From Bacillus sp. Cs-700 (lineage in GTDB: Bacteria; Bacillota; Bacilli; Bacillales; Guptibacillaceae), in the NCBI RefSeq assembly GCF_011082085.1, contig NZ_CP041063.1:2356001-2420000 (forward strand): DNA of 64,000 nucleotides, given 5' to 3'. How positions within the stretch are numbered: the first letter of the stretch is position 1; every line of letters starts with the position of its first letter. This document shows positions 33,882 to 43,877 of the stretch, piece by piece. Both the position numbers and the translations under genes were made by a program. Below the pieces are notes generated by a model. That model was not told the origin of the DNA and searched no databases. It was given only the letters and a program-made list of their open reading frames with translations.

Positions 33882-35207
33882 TTATGCAAATTTAGGTTTC
33901 ACATTAACAGCTTGCTCAGAATCTTCAGTTGCAGGCTTTGCTGTCTCATCAACTGTTACACGTTCAACGTCAGCTCCAAGGCTTGCAAGCTTCCCAGAGA
34001 AGTTAACGTAACCGCGGTCAAGGTGCTTCAGCTCATCAACACGCGTATAGCCATCTGCGACAAGTCCAGCTAGAATTAAAGCAGCTCCAGCGCGCAAATC
34101 AGTAGCAGAAACTTCTGCACCTTGAAGTGTAGATGGTCCTTCAATGATAGCTGCACGTCCTTCAATCTTAATGTTTCCGTTCATGCGACGGAATTCTTCC
34201 ACATGCATGAAGCGATTTTCAAAGACTGTTTCCGTAATAACACTTGTACCCTTAGCTTGAAGTAATAGCGCCATCATCTGGGACTGCATATCCGTAGGGA
34301 ACCCAGGGTGAGGCATTGTTTTCAAGTCAACAGGCTTTAGCGTTTCAGGTCCAATAATGCGAAGGCCCTGACCTTCTTCAGTAATCTCTACGCCCATTTC
34401 TTCCATCTTCGCAATCAATGGACGAAGATGTTCTGAAACAGCATTTTCAATTAATACGTTACCACCTGTAATTGCAGCAGCTACCATGAATGTTCCTGCT
34501 TCAATACGGTCTGGGATAACAGCGTGCTCTGCTCCTACGAGCTTTTCCACACCTTCAATACGAATCGTACCAGTACCTGCGCCTCGTACTTTTGCACCCA
34601 TTGCATTAAGATAGTTCGCAAGACAAACGATTTCAGGTTCTTGAGCAACGTTCTCCATTACCGTTGTACCTTCTGCAAGTACAGCTGCCATCATAATATT
34701 TTCAGTGGCGCCTACACTTGGGAAATCAAGATAAATCTTTGCCCCTTGTAGTCTTCCTTTAATACCGGCTTCAATAAAGCCATTACCGATTGTTACTTCT
34801 GCACCCATCGCTTCAAAGCCTTTAAGATGCTGATCAATCGGTCTTGAACCAATTGCGCAACCTCCAGGTAGTGCAATACGGGCATGACCCACACGGGCCA
34901 AAAGTGGTCCCATCACAAGAAACGAAGCTCGCATTTTACGAACTGCTTCAAATGGTGCCTCTGTTTCCAAAGGTTTTGTTGCGTTTACTTTAATTGTGTT
35001 ACCTTCTATTTGCGTCTCAACATTAAGATAGCTTAATACTTCACTAATCGTGTGTACATCTGAAAGGGCAGGCACATCATTTAACGTGCTCGTGCCTTCA
35101 CCTGCTAAAATAGATGCTGTGATGACGGGCAAGACTGCATTTTTAGCTCCTTCTACTTTCACAGAGCCTGACAATCTCCTGCCACCTCGGACGATGATTT
35201 TTTCCAA
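33882..35207 (-). CDS. murA: UDP-N-acetylglucosamine 1-carboxyvinyltransferase MurA
   Basis: 441 residues. It transfers enolpyruvate from PEP to UDP-GlcNAc, the first committed step of peptidoglycan synthesis. Lys22-Asn23 (EGAKNA) and the fosfomycin-sensitive Cys116 ([10 protein letters not shown]) are present. A hydrophilic tail of roughly 20 residues past the usual end (after RVTVDE) is rich in Glu, Ala and Lys. Position between ywmB and spoIID identifies it as MurAA, the main paralogue. Confidence 0.96.
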   Translation of the reverse strand: MEKIIVRGGRRLSGSVKVEGAKNAVLPVITASILAGEGTSTLNDVPALSDVHTISEVLSYLNVETQIEGNTIKVNATKPLETEAPFEAVRKMRASFLVMGPLLARVGHARIALPGGCAIGSRPIDQHLKGFEAMGAEVTIGNGFIEAGIKGRLQGAKIYLDFPSVGATENIMMAAVLAEGTTVMENVAQEPEIVCLANYLNAMGAKVRGAGTGTIRIEGVEKLVGAEHAVIPDRIEAGTFMVAAAITGGNVLIENAVSEHLRPLIAKMEEMGVEITEEGQGLRIIGPETLKPVDLKTMPHPGFPTDMQSQMMALLLQAKGTSVITETVFENRFMHVEEFRRMNGNIKIEGRAAIIEGPSTLQGAEVSATDLRAGAALILAGLVADGYTRVDELKHLDRGYVNFSGKLASLGADVERVTVDETAKPATEDSEQAVNVKPKFA

Positions 35208-35236
35208 CGTATTCCCCTCCGCGTCCTATTTGTATA

Positions 35237-35983
35237 TTAATATTCAGTCGTAATTATTGGTGTGCCAATTGTAGCGGTTATTCCGCCGCCTATTCCTGTA
35301 TTACGTAATGCTATTTGTATGTTCATTCTCTGGTTGTTCGTTACGAGATCTGCTTCCCACTCTTCATGGTATGCGGAAAGAGATACAAACGTCTCTTCAT
35401 TGATTTCTTCTACTTTTGAAGCGGAAAAAGCTCCTAACAGCTTGTCTGCTTCGTTGTACAAAACAATGTCCATTGTATCATTTTTCTCACCTACAAAACA
35501 AGAGAAAACTGGGGCTTCTTGCGTAACTAATTGTGACTTTTGCGCCTTAAATCGTTCGTACGTTGTTCGCCATTCCTCCTGATAAAACCCTTTAATTTCC
35601 ATGTTATAAATAAGATAAGAGCTAATGCGATTTTCTTCTGGATAAGACACGATTGTCAGTGTTTCTTTCGTACCCAATTCTGAATCGATTTTTGTCCCGC
35701 TTACTTTTACATTACCGTCTTCATTTTCCAAATCACCCCATTGAAAACCTGGTGCTCTTTTGGAAATCTCGGACATAATACCTTTGTACCCTAACGACTT
35801 TGGAATGAAACTCACTTTTTCTCGTGTGTAAAGCGACCACTTTTGTATCGAATAATTGTGGGTCAGTAGAACATTCGCCATCTCGGCAGTCTTTACTTCC
35901 GTTTCATCTTCAATTGAGACTGATGTACCATTCGAAAAGCTCGCTAGAAGTAAAATGGACAGTAATCCGATTAGAAGCCTCAT
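35237..35983 (-). CDS. ywmB: YwmB-family secreted protein
   Basis: 248 residues with a signal peptide (about 1-18). Members have a TATA-box-binding-like alpha/beta fold but are exported; the name does not mean DNA binding. The order ywmB-murA-spoIID is conserved in Bacillus, and this gene lies 29 bases before murA. The function is unknown; a link to wall or sporulation processes is suggested only by position. Confidence 0.85.
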   Translation of the reverse strand: MRLLIGLLSILLLASFSNGTSVSIEDETEVKTAEMANVLLTHNYSIQKWSLYTREKVSFIPKSLGYKGIMSEISKRAPGFQWGDLENEDGNVKVSGTKIDSELGTKETLTIVSYPEENRISSYLIYNMEIKGFYQEEWRTTYERFKAQKSQLVTQEAPVFSCFVGEKNDTMDIVLYNEADKLLGAFSASKVEEINEETFVSLSAYHEEWEADLVTNNQRMNIQIALRNTGIGGGITATIGTPIITTEY

Positions 35984-36114
35984 CTTAACCCTCTCCCGTT
36001 CTGGTCTTCTTATCTTTCAGTGTGACCATGGGAGGGGAAGGCATACATGGAAGTTGTAGTCAGATCCCGACAAATTCCGTACGAAGCTTCTGTATATGAA
36101 CTGTTTTGAGTTTT

Positions 36115-36170
36115 TCTAGCTCGCAACGCCTGTTTACATCCTGGGGATTAAACGGGCGCATTCGCTTTTC
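36115..36170 (-). repeat. Truncated copy of the structured Bacillaceae intergenic repeat
   Basis: Starts TCTAGCT and ends TTAAACGGGCGCATTCGCTTTTC like the full copies, but lacks the central hairpin. It abuts the full copy at 36173. Confidence 0.65.
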
Positions 36171-36172
36171 AT

Positions 36173-36292
36173 TGTCTAGCTGCTGCGCCCAGACCCTCGA
36201 GTCGCTTCGACTTTCAGCCTGAACACAAAGAGCGTGTTCAGGCTGAAAGCATCCAGCGCTTGTCGGGTTTAAACGGGCGTTTCCGCTTTTCG
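36173..36292 (-). repeat. Structured intergenic repeat, full copy 1
   Basis: 120 bases from TGTCTAGCT to CCGCTTTTCG, starting 3 bases past the ywzB stop. The central hairpin has a 16-bp perfect stem (CTTTCAGCCTGAACAC and complement). The outer helix is CGCCC/GGGCG. The same layout with different helix sequences recurs three times at 50251-50600. Confidence 0.8.
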
Positions 36293-36295
36293 TTT

Positions 36296-36529
36296 TTAAA
36301 AGAAATATTGTAGACGGAGTGACCAGTTGTAGTAATCTAGGAAGAAACTGCTTGCGAGGGAACCGATGCTTAGGGTTAGCAAGATCATGAGGACTTTCGC
36401 CTGTGGACTGTTCGGTTTTTTGAAAAAGACATCGAACCGAACGGTTTGTAACGCCCACCAGGTAATCATAATGAAAACCAGGTTAATCACAATCGTTAAA
36501 ATCGATTGTTGCGCCAGTGCTTCTGTCAT
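36296..36529 (-). CDS. ywzB: DUF1146 membrane protein YwzB
   Basis: 77 residues with two membrane helices (about 10-28 and 46-64) and the family segment WWALQTVRFDVFFKK. The gene lies between the nuo operon and ywmB; in B. subtilis ywzB lies between ywmB and the atp genes, so the nuo operon has been placed (or kept) between ywzB and atp here. The function is unknown. Confidence 0.88.
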   Translation of the reverse strand: MTEALAQQSILTIVINLVFIMITWWALQTVRFDVFFKKPNSPQAKVLMILLTLSIGSLASSFFLDYYNWSLRLQYFF

Positions 36530-36710
36530 CTTATCTACCCCCTATCTGCAAGTGCACCATTCGACAAACGTACATTTTTCCATCTAATAGCCTATTATAA
36601 GAGATTTCAACTCAAATGAATATCCTACTTTACCCCTAATAAACGTTTTTTTCTCACGCAAATAAGGCGTTTTCGCCATATTTTCCTTTTTCTTCGTTTA
36701 GAACACGGAA

Positions 36711-36734
36711 AAACAGCAGATTCCTCTGCTGTTT
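36711..36734 (-). terminator. Terminator at the end of the nuo operon
   Basis: AAACAGCAGA/TCTGCTGTTT, then TTTTTCC on the minus strand; the stem touches the nuoN stop. Confidence 0.85.
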
Positions 36735-38260
36735 CAGGGATTAAAGATTTCAAGGAATTGAAAGTGATCGTGAATAAAGGTTAAGGCAACGGAAGGAAAG
36801 ATGCCAAGTATAACGGTTCCTGCTGCAGTGATCGCGAGTACAGCGACAAGCCCATTTGAGGCAACGACTGGCTTTTTCGTTGCTGATGGACGGAAATACA
36901 TTTGAATGAATAAACCAAAATAATAAACATAGGAGAGGATTGTTCCAGTTAACATAGCGAGTGCTAGAACGAATCGCTTTGGCTCAGTGCCTAGTGCGCT
37001 CATGAAAATCTCAAACTTGCCAATAAAGCCAGCCGTTAACGGAATGCCTGCGAGCGATAAAAGGTAGATCGTCATCGCGATTGTGACATAAGGAGAGCGT
37101 TTAAATAAACCGGCAAAAGAATCGACTGTTACCTCTTTCGTTTCGTCACCTAGCGCATGAATCACGGCAAACGCCCCTAGATTCATTAACAGATAAGCGG
37201 CAAGATAAAACCATACGGCATCAAAGACGAGCTCTGATAATGCAACAAACGGAACGAGAAGGTAGCCGGCGTGCGCAATACTCGAATAGGCGAACAGCCT
37301 TTTCGCATTCACCTGCCTTAGCGCAATGAGATTTCCAACCAGAATTGTGAGAACAGCGAGTAACACAAGATAGGGACGAACCGAGACAAGTAGCGTCTCA
37401 TAGCTTACCCCATCTGGTGTAATGACTTTTCCAGTTCCAGGTGCAAAAACAAATGGAACCATGAGGAGTCTGAGCATGATCGCAAACCCTGCAATTTTCG
37501 AAACGACACTAAGATAGGCGGTGATCGGTGTTTCAGCCCCCTGGTAAACGTCCGGCGCCCACATATGAAATGGGGCCGCTGTTATTTTAAAGCTGAGACC
37601 AACAAAAATCATCAGAAAAGCAAACACGGCGATGTACCGATTCTCTGTTACAATGTCGCTACCCATTAAAGCTTGGATTTCATAAATGTTTGTTTCCCCT
37701 GTAAGGCCAAATAAGTAACTCATTCCAAACAGCGTGATGGCTGTCGCAATTCCGCCATTAACGATGTATTTAAAAGCAGCTTCATTCGCTAACTGGTTCT
37801 TTTTACGAATGCCAACAAGAATGTAGGATGAAAGACTAAGAAGCTCTAACCCGACGAAAAGCGTGATTAAATCTGCACTTGAAGCCATCATCATCCCGCC
37901 AAGTAAACCTGTTAGCAAGAGATAGGGATATTCTCCTTTCACCTCATCAAGGTCATTTGCTTTTATCCCTAGTAGTAGCACGAGACCCGTCCCAATGAGC
38001 ATAAGAAGCTTAAATGCTTTTGCGAAGGAGTCGAGTCGATACGTTTGATTTATTATCGTCACAACGCCATCATCAAGCTGAAAAATGAGAAAGACGATGG
38101 CCAGCGCAATGCCTGCGAGGGCAAACGAGACGAGAATCGCTCTATCCCTGTTCTTTGGCATAAACAAATCAAGTAGCGATAGCGTAACCGCCGTCAGCAG
38201 AATCGTAAATTCTGGCATCATGCTGCTCCATTGGTAGTTTAGTAACTCATTGATCTCCAT
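36734..38260 (-). CDS. nuoN: NADH-quinone oxidoreductase (complex I) subunit N
   Basis: 508 residues, about 14 membrane helices, proton-pumping antiporter-like subunit. The conserved Glu (FVGLELLSLSSYIL) and broken-helix lysines (AAFKYIVNGG) are present. It is the last gene of the operon, 3 bases after nuoM, and ends in the operon terminator. Confidence 0.95.
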   Translation of the reverse strand: MEINELLNYQWSSMMPEFTILLTAVTLSLLDLFMPKNRDRAILVSFALAGIALAIVFLIFQLDDGVVTIINQTYRLDSFAKAFKLLMLIGTGLVLLLGIKANDLDEVKGEYPYLLLTGLLGGMMMASSADLITLFVGLELLSLSSYILVGIRKKNQLANEAAFKYIVNGGIATAITLFGMSYLFGLTGETNIYEIQALMGSDIVTENRYIAVFAFLMIFVGLSFKITAAPFHMWAPDVYQGAETPITAYLSVVSKIAGFAIMLRLLMVPFVFAPGTGKVITPDGVSYETLLVSVRPYLVLLAVLTILVGNLIALRQVNAKRLFAYSSIAHAGYLLVPFVALSELVFDAVWFYLAAYLLMNLGAFAVIHALGDETKEVTVDSFAGLFKRSPYVTIAMTIYLLSLAGIPLTAGFIGKFEIFMSALGTEPKRFVLALAMLTGTILSYVYYFGLFIQMYFRPSATKKPVVASNGLVAVLAITAAGTVILGIFPSVALTFIHDHFQFLEIFNP

Positions 38261-38263
38261 ATC

Positions 38264-39754
38264 TTAACCCCCAATCCCGAGCGTACGCGCTATTTGAAGT
38301 GTGTTGGACAATACTGCAGGATAAACACCAATCCAGATAATGAGACTGAGAAGAACGGCGGATGGAACTAGTTCCATCGCTGATAAATCTTTTTGTTTAT
38401 CAAAATGCGATTTTCTTTCTCCAAATGTCACAGCTAGCACTGCCCGGAGCATATAAACCGCGGTTAAAATTAGACCAATTACACCGATACTTCCAATAAC
38501 AGGCATCGTTTCGAATAAACCGAGAAACGCGAGAAATTCACTAATAAACCCACTCATTCCTGGCAACCCAAGTGAAGCGAGACCTGCAGCAAGAAAGAAG
38601 CCCGCGAAAAGCGGTGTCTGACTTGCTATTCCCCCTAAATTCTCAAGCTCTGTTGAATGAAAGCGATCAATGATAACGCCAACAAGGAGGAACAGTAGCG
38701 CTGCGATCAAACCATGTGAAATTGTTTGAAAGATCGCTCCCTGTAGACCAGCCGTGTTAAAGGACGCCACTCCAATCAGCACAATGCCCATATGGGAGAC
38801 CGATGAGTAGGCAAGTAAGGCGCGCAACTCCGTTTGTACAAGGGCGTTAAAAGCTCCATAGAGTAAATTAACTACGCCAAGAATCGCCAGAACAACGGCC
38901 GTTTCTTTTAGCTGATCAGGGAAAAAACCTGCGCCGAAACGAATAAGACCATAAGCACCAATCTTCAGTAAAACACCCGCATGAATCATAACCACTGCGA
39001 TTGGAGCTTCGACATGCACACGAACCATCCATGTATGAAGTGGCACAATCGGAAGTTTTGTACCAAACGCGACTAGAAGAAGAACAAAGAGCCACATTCG
39101 CGTATTCCCTGATAGAAATTCATAAGAATCAGCTTCTTGCAAAAGAAGGGTTAGTTCACTAATATTCATCGTTCGCATCTCAACAAATAGCACAATGATG
39201 ACAATTAATAACAGAATTGAACCGATGCCGTTATAAACAAGGAAAGAAAAAGCAGCCTTTTCCCGCTCAAACCCTCCCCACTTTCCAACGAGGAAAAACA
39301 TTGCCACAAGTGTCACTTCAAAAAATAAGAAAAACAAAAATAAATTTTCACTAGAAAAGACGCCAAGAATCCCGAGTTCAAGAAGTAAAAACAGGATAAA
39401 AAACCCTTTTACACCCTCCTGGATCCGAACGGCAGCGAGTGAAGCGAGAAAGGTGATAAGCGCAGAAAGCAATAAAAACAATAGCGACAGACCGGTTACC
39501 CCAAGGTCATATGTGACCGAGTATGGTTCATTTGGACTAATTGCCGTCATCAGTTCAAACCACTGATAACTTTCAGCAAATTGAATACCTGAAAGTGTCC
39601 GATCATAAAAGCTAAAAACAATAATCGTTACCATTAGCGGTAGCACTGTTCCAAGAATACCAATCATTTTAATTGATCCATGCTTTGATGGCATGAGGCT
39701 AAGCACGATTACGCCGAGTAGCGGGGAGAGAATTAAGATCGTTAGCAAGCCCAT
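38264..39754 (-). CDS. nuoM: NADH-quinone oxidoreductase subunit M
   Basis: 496 residues, about 14 membrane helices. Antiporter-like subunit with the conserved Glu in FFEVTLVAMFFLVG and the LPIVPLHTWMVRVHVEAP segment. It overlaps the nuoL stop by one base. Confidence 0.95.
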   Translation of the reverse strand: MGLLTILILSPLLGVIVLSLMPSKHGSIKMIGILGTVLPLMVTIIVFSFYDRTLSGIQFAESYQWFELMTAISPNEPYSVTYDLGVTGLSLLFLLLSALITFLASLAAVRIQEGVKGFFILFLLLELGILGVFSSENLFLFFLFFEVTLVAMFFLVGKWGGFEREKAAFSFLVYNGIGSILLLIVIIVLFVEMRTMNISELTLLLQEADSYEFLSGNTRMWLFVLLLVAFGTKLPIVPLHTWMVRVHVEAPIAVVMIHAGVLLKIGAYGLIRFGAGFFPDQLKETAVVLAILGVVNLLYGAFNALVQTELRALLAYSSVSHMGIVLIGVASFNTAGLQGAIFQTISHGLIAALLFLLVGVIIDRFHSTELENLGGIASQTPLFAGFFLAAGLASLGLPGMSGFISEFLAFLGLFETMPVIGSIGVIGLILTAVYMLRAVLAVTFGERKSHFDKQKDLSAMELVPSAVLLSLIIWIGVYPAVLSNTLQIARTLGIGG

Positions 39755-41598
39755 TAGAAATACCCCCCTAATATGGCAATTAACAATATGACAACGACTA
39801 GACCCGAGAAGGCTACCGTTCCATAGGTTTGCACCTGACCGGATTGTACGTCTGATCCCGCTCTTCCGATTCGTTTTACAAGCACTGTGAGCGCCAGTGC
39901 ACCCCCTTCAATAATAAAACGATCAAAGTATATCCAGAAGTAGCCGAACACACGCGTTCCTTTTACGACGGTTTTATCATAAATCTCATCGAGAAAATAT
40001 CCTTTTGATAAAAGGCGGTGTAAGATACTTGAACTCTCTTCTAAATGTGGTCGCTTTTTCGCATACGTCCTCCAGGCAAGACCAATGCCTGCTAGTGAGA
40101 AAAGAATCGCACTTATTGGAATCCAAGTTGGCGCAGCGTGATGAACGACTGCCACTGGGTATGGACTGGTTTCTAACCAGTCTCCAAGAAACGAACCGAA
40201 CCAGGCTGTCTGCACATATCCTGCAACGATCGAAAGTACCCCGAGTACGAGCATTGGAATCAACATCACCCTTGAAGACTCCTTCGCTTCACTCGAACGG
40301 TCGCCAGAAAAGACGAGAAAGTAAAGACGGAACATATAAAAAGCTGTGAGAAAAGCCGTCAATAGCGCAATTGAGAATAAAACGTATCGCCCGTCGGCAA
40401 AGGTTGAAACGAGAATTTCATCTTTACTAAAAAAACCTGCGAAAAGCGGAAATCCAGAAATCGATAAACAGCCGATCAAGAATAATCCTGCCGTAATAGG
40501 AAGTTGCTTTCTAAGCCCACCCATTTTAAAAATGTTCTGTTCATGAACGGCATGAATCACACTTCCTGCCGCAAGAAACAGAAGCGCTTTAAAAAAAGCG
40601 TGCGTCGTTAAGTGAAAAATACCTGCTGTGTAACCTGCTGCACCTAATGCAAGCATCATATAACCTAGCTGACTAATCGTTGAATAAGCGAGAATCCGTT
40701 TAATGTCTCGCTGCACAAGAGCGATTGTGGCTGCAAAAATCGCCGTAAAGCCTCCCGTGATGGCTACAGTCGTCATTGCCGTTTCAGAGCTTGAGAAGAG
40801 TGGATACATCACGGCAACAAGGTAGACACCAGCTGCTACCATCGTAGCCGCATGGATCAATGCCGAGACTGGCGTCGGGCCTTCCATTGCATCCGGAAGC
40901 CACGTATGAAGCGGAAACTGTCCTGACTTTCCAACCGCTCCAACAAAAATTAGAATTGCGATAAGTGTAATCATCGATGGCGCGATGTCACCTGCTTGCA
41001 CTGCTGCAAAAATAACATCGAGCTCAAAGCTACCCGTTTGCCAAAACAATAAGAAAATCGCAACGAGCAAACCGATATCGCCTATTCTCGTTACGATAAA
41101 AGCTTTTTTAGCGGCTGCTTTTGCTTCAGGTTTGTAGAAATAAAATCCAACTAGAAGGAAGGAGCAAACCCCAACAAGCTCCCAAAAAATGTAGAGCTGC
41201 AGAAGGTTTGGTGAGAGAACTAGCCCCGTCATTGCAAACGTAAAGAGACCGAGGTAGCCAAAAAATGTGGCAATGCGCTCGTCATTCGCCATATAAGCGA
41301 TGGAATACATATGTACGAGAAAACTGACAAGCGTCACGATCACAAGCATTAACGCATTTAATGGATTTACTTCAAATCCCACCGTAATCATTACGGTATC
41401 GATCGATAGCCAATTGGTTTCTACGAGCATATTTCCTTGTATCAAATGACTAAAAAGAACAAGAAGCGCACAGCCAAAAGCAGCTCCAGCGAAAATCGTC
41501 CCAACAAAACCGGATTTTCGATAGAGGATCGGCCGAGTGAATAGAATGATAAGGAATGAGAGAAGCGGCAATATCGGGATAAGCCAGACAGCGTCCAC
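39754..41598 (-). CDS. nuoL: NADH-quinone oxidoreductase subunit L
   Basis: 614 residues, about 16 membrane helices including the lateral helix region near the C-terminus. Antiporter motifs: FWELVGVCSFLLVGF and GKSGQFPLHTWLPDAMEGPT. It is the distal proton channel of complex I. It is the longest gene of the operon and fits the usual length. Confidence 0.95.
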   Translation of the reverse strand: MDAVWLIPILPLLSFLIILFTRPILYRKSGFVGTIFAGAAFGCALLVLFSHLIQGNMLVETNWLSIDTVMITVGFEVNPLNALMLVIVTLVSFLVHMYSIAYMANDERIATFFGYLGLFTFAMTGLVLSPNLLQLYIFWELVGVCSFLLVGFYFYKPEAKAAAKKAFIVTRIGDIGLLVAIFLLFWQTGSFELDVIFAAVQAGDIAPSMITLIAILIFVGAVGKSGQFPLHTWLPDAMEGPTPVSALIHAATMVAAGVYLVAVMYPLFSSSETAMTTVAITGGFTAIFAATIALVQRDIKRILAYSTISQLGYMMLALGAAGYTAGIFHLTTHAFFKALLFLAAGSVIHAVHEQNIFKMGGLRKQLPITAGLFLIGCLSISGFPLFAGFFSKDEILVSTFADGRYVLFSIALLTAFLTAFYMFRLYFLVFSGDRSSEAKESSRVMLIPMLVLGVLSIVAGYVQTAWFGSFLGDWLETSPYPVAVVHHAAPTWIPISAILFSLAGIGLAWRTYAKKRPHLEESSSILHRLLSKGYFLDEIYDKTVVKGTRVFGYFWIYFDRFIIEGGALALTVLVKRIGRAGSDVQSGQVQTYGTVAFSGLVVVILLIAILGGYF

Positions 41599-41614
41599 GT
41601 TTCTACCCCCTTCG

Positions 41615-41929
41615 CTACTTTTTAAGTATGTTCATTTCATCAACATTGACTGTAGCCCTGTTTCGATAAAGGGCAATCAGGATAGCAAGCCCGACAGCCG
41701 CTTCAGCTGCCGCAACCGTAATCGTAAAAAGAGAAAATACCTGACCACGAATGGATGCGCCAACACCGTATTTTGCAAAAGCAACAAGATTTAAATTAAC
41801 GGCGTTCAGCATTAATTCAATCGAAATTAACACAATGACCGCATTTCGCTTCGTTAGCGCCCCGTATAGCCCTATACAAAACAGGAGCAAAGCGGTTAAT
41901 AAATAGGCGGAAAGTGGAATCGAGCTCAT
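41615..41929 (-). CDS. nuoK: NADH-quinone oxidoreductase subunit K
   Basis: 104 residues, three membrane helices. The conserved glutamates of the E-channel are in [13 protein letters not shown] and [10 protein letters not shown]. Starts inside the nuoJ stop (ATGA overlap). Confidence 0.95.
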   Translation of the reverse strand: MSSIPLSAYLLTALLLFCIGLYGALTKRNAVIVLISIELMLNAVNLNLVAFAKYGVGASIRGQVFSLFTITVAAAEAAVGLAILIALYRNRATVNVDEMNILKK

Positions 41930-42435
41930 GGCTTCTCACCTTCTTCATCATCCTTTTTGGCGAGGATAATGGCTCCAACAAGCGCAACGAGTAAAACGAC
42001 GGATACGAGTTCAAATGGAATGACATAATCTGTGAACAACATTAGCCCCACTTGTTCGGTATTGTTTTCATGAAGTTTCTCCGCTTGCGGACCGAGTGAA
42101 ATTGTCCGAATTCCTTTAAATACAATTAAAAAGAAAGCGGTGACCACTGTTAACACGATGCCTTTTTTCGCCCACCCTGTCTTCGGCTCTTCCTCTGAAT
42201 GTTTTGTCAGCATGATCCCGAATAACATAATGATCGTAATCGCTCCGGAATAAATTAAAATTTGAACGACCGCTACAAATTCAGCAGAAAGCATTATATA
42301 GAGTCCTGCAATGCCGAGAAACGTTAAGACGAGCGCCATCATCATATGGATCACTTTTGAGAGATTGATCATCAGCAAGCCGCCGGTCATCGTAATAAGA
42401 AATAGGAAAATAAATATGAGCAGCTCCCCGGTCAT
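41926..42435 (-). CDS. nuoJ: NADH-quinone oxidoreductase subunit J
   Basis: 169 residues, five membrane helices. It carries the family stretch [21 protein letters not shown] 4-base overlap joins it to nuoI and to nuoK. It forms part of the membrane proton path next to NuoK. Confidence 0.94.
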   Translation of the reverse strand: MTGELLIFIFLFLITMTGGLLMINLSKVIHMMMALVLTFLGIAGLYIMLSAEFVAVVQILIYSGAITIIMLFGIMLTKHSEEEPKTGWAKKGIVLTVVTAFFLIVFKGIRTISLGPQAEKLHENNTEQVGLMLFTDYVIPFELVSVVLLVALVGAIILAKKDDEEGEKP

Positions 42436-42851
42436 ACTTTGTTTTCCTTTCGAAGGTTCGTATCATTTTCATCGAGCCACTCTAAATTTTTAAATAGATC
42501 ATCGCGGCTATACGTCGCGAGCTCAAAATTATTTGTCATGATAATCGCTTCAGTCGGACAGACCTCTGTGCATAAATCGCACAAAATGCAAATTTCGAAA
42601 TTAATATCGTACGTATCGATAATTTTTCCTTTTTTAGTTGGATCGGGATGTTTGATACCTGTCAATGAAATGCAGTCTGTCGGACAAATCGCAACACACT
42701 GATTACATACAATACATTTTTCAGGATAAAATTTTTGAATGCCGCGAAAGCGATCTGGTAAAGCAAGGGGCTGATCCGGATACTGGTACGTCACTTTTTC
42801 CTTCGTCATGTTTTTGAGGGTGTAAGCTAATCCTTTCGCTAATCCACGCAT
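42432..42851 (-). CDS. nuoI: NADH-quinone oxidoreductase subunit I (2[4Fe-4S])
   Basis: 139 residues. Two ferredoxin motifs, Cys46/49/52/56 and Cys88/91/94/98, hold clusters N6a and N6b. These normally pass electrons from NuoG to the NuoB cluster. As NuoG is missing here, they would be the electron entry point for an unknown donor. Confidence 0.96.
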   Translation of the reverse strand: MRGLAKGLAYTLKNMTKEKVTYQYPDQPLALPDRFRGIQKFYPEKCIVCNQCVAICPTDCISLTGIKHPDPTKKGKIIDTYDINFEICILCDLCTEVCPTEAIIMTNNFELATYSRDDLFKNLEWLDENDTNLRKENKV

Positions 42852-42869
42852 GTTGGCTTCCTCCCTTGT

Positions 42870-43877
42870 TTAGAATGAGCGAATTATTTCGATCACAATG
42901 GTCGTTAGAAAAATGTTTAATAAAGCGAGCGGTAAAAGAATTTTCCATCCGAATGACATAAGTTGATCGGCTCGAAGTCGAGGAAACGTGCCTCGAATCC
43001 AGATCATCACGAATATGATGAAAATAAATTTAAGCGCAAACCAGACTGCGCCTGGTATAAAGGTTAAGAACGGAATCGCCTGCCATCCTCCAAGAAAAAG
43101 AATGGTAGTTAACGATGCCATCGCAAATAAATAAACATATTCCGCAAGCATAAAGAATGCAAAGCGAAATCCTGAATATTCAACGTGATACCCTGCGACG
43201 AGCTCTGATTCTGCCTCAGGTAAGTCAAATGGGGTTCGATTCAACTCCGCAACGGAAGCAATCAAAAAGATTAGAAACGCAAGCGGCTGTTTAAATAGAA
43301 AGGCAACGGACTCCTGCTCAGCAATAATGGTATTAAGATTTAACGACCCTGTTAAAAGCACAATTCCTACAACACTCATCACAAGCGGAATTTCATATGA
43401 GATCATCTGGGCCGCTGATCGCATGCTACCAAGCAAAGCGTATTTATTGTTCGATGCCCATCCTCCTGCTAGAATGCCTATCGTTGAAATCCCAGATATG
43501 GCAATGTAATAAAGCAAGCCCACGCCAATATTGGCAAAGGAAACCCGCTCGGTTAGCGGAAGGGCAGCGATTACGATAAACGCCGGTGCAAAGGCAACAA
43601 CAGGTGCAATAATAAATAGCGGGCGATCCGCATCGCGTGGAATCGTATCTTCCTTTATTAATAGCTTCAAAACGTCCGCTACCGTTTGTAATAATCCGAA
43701 TCGCCCACCAACTCTGTTTGGACCATGACGAAGCTGCATAAACCCAAGCACTTTTCGCTCAGCCAAAATGGCGTACGTCACGAACCCGAGTACAACCATT
43801 AACATGGCGGCACCGACAAGGAAAAAACTGAGCGTCTGCCAGTATCCAGGTGGTGAAGCAAGCATGTTGTTGATCAT
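42870..43877 (-). CDS. nuoH: NADH-quinone oxidoreductase subunit H
   Basis: 335 residues, eight membrane helices. Family signatures are the loop GLLQTVADVLKLLIKEDT and the acidic loop RTPFDLPEAESELVAGYH, part of the quinone chamber. It overlaps nuoD by one base. Confidence 0.96.
   Translation of the reverse strand: MINNMLASPPGYWQTLSFFLVGAAMLMVVLGFVTYAILAERKVLGFMQLRHGPNRVGGRFGLLQTVADVLKLLIKEDTIPRDADRPLFIIAPVVAFAPAFIVIAALPLTERVSFANIGVGLLYYIAISGISTIGILAGGWASNNKYALLGSMRSAAQMISYEIPLVMSVVGIVLLTGSLNLNTIIAEQESVAFLFKQPLAFLIFLIASVAELNRTPFDLPEAESELVAGYHVEYSGFRFAFFMLAEYVYLFAMASLTTILFLGGWQAIPFLTFIPGAVWFALKFIFIIFVMIWIRGTFPRLRADQLMSFGWKILLPLALLNIFLTTIVIEIIRSF

Noticed and set aside
36060-36458. 132-residue minus-strand frame
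   Set aside because: It overlaps ywzB in another frame and runs through the intergenic repeat.
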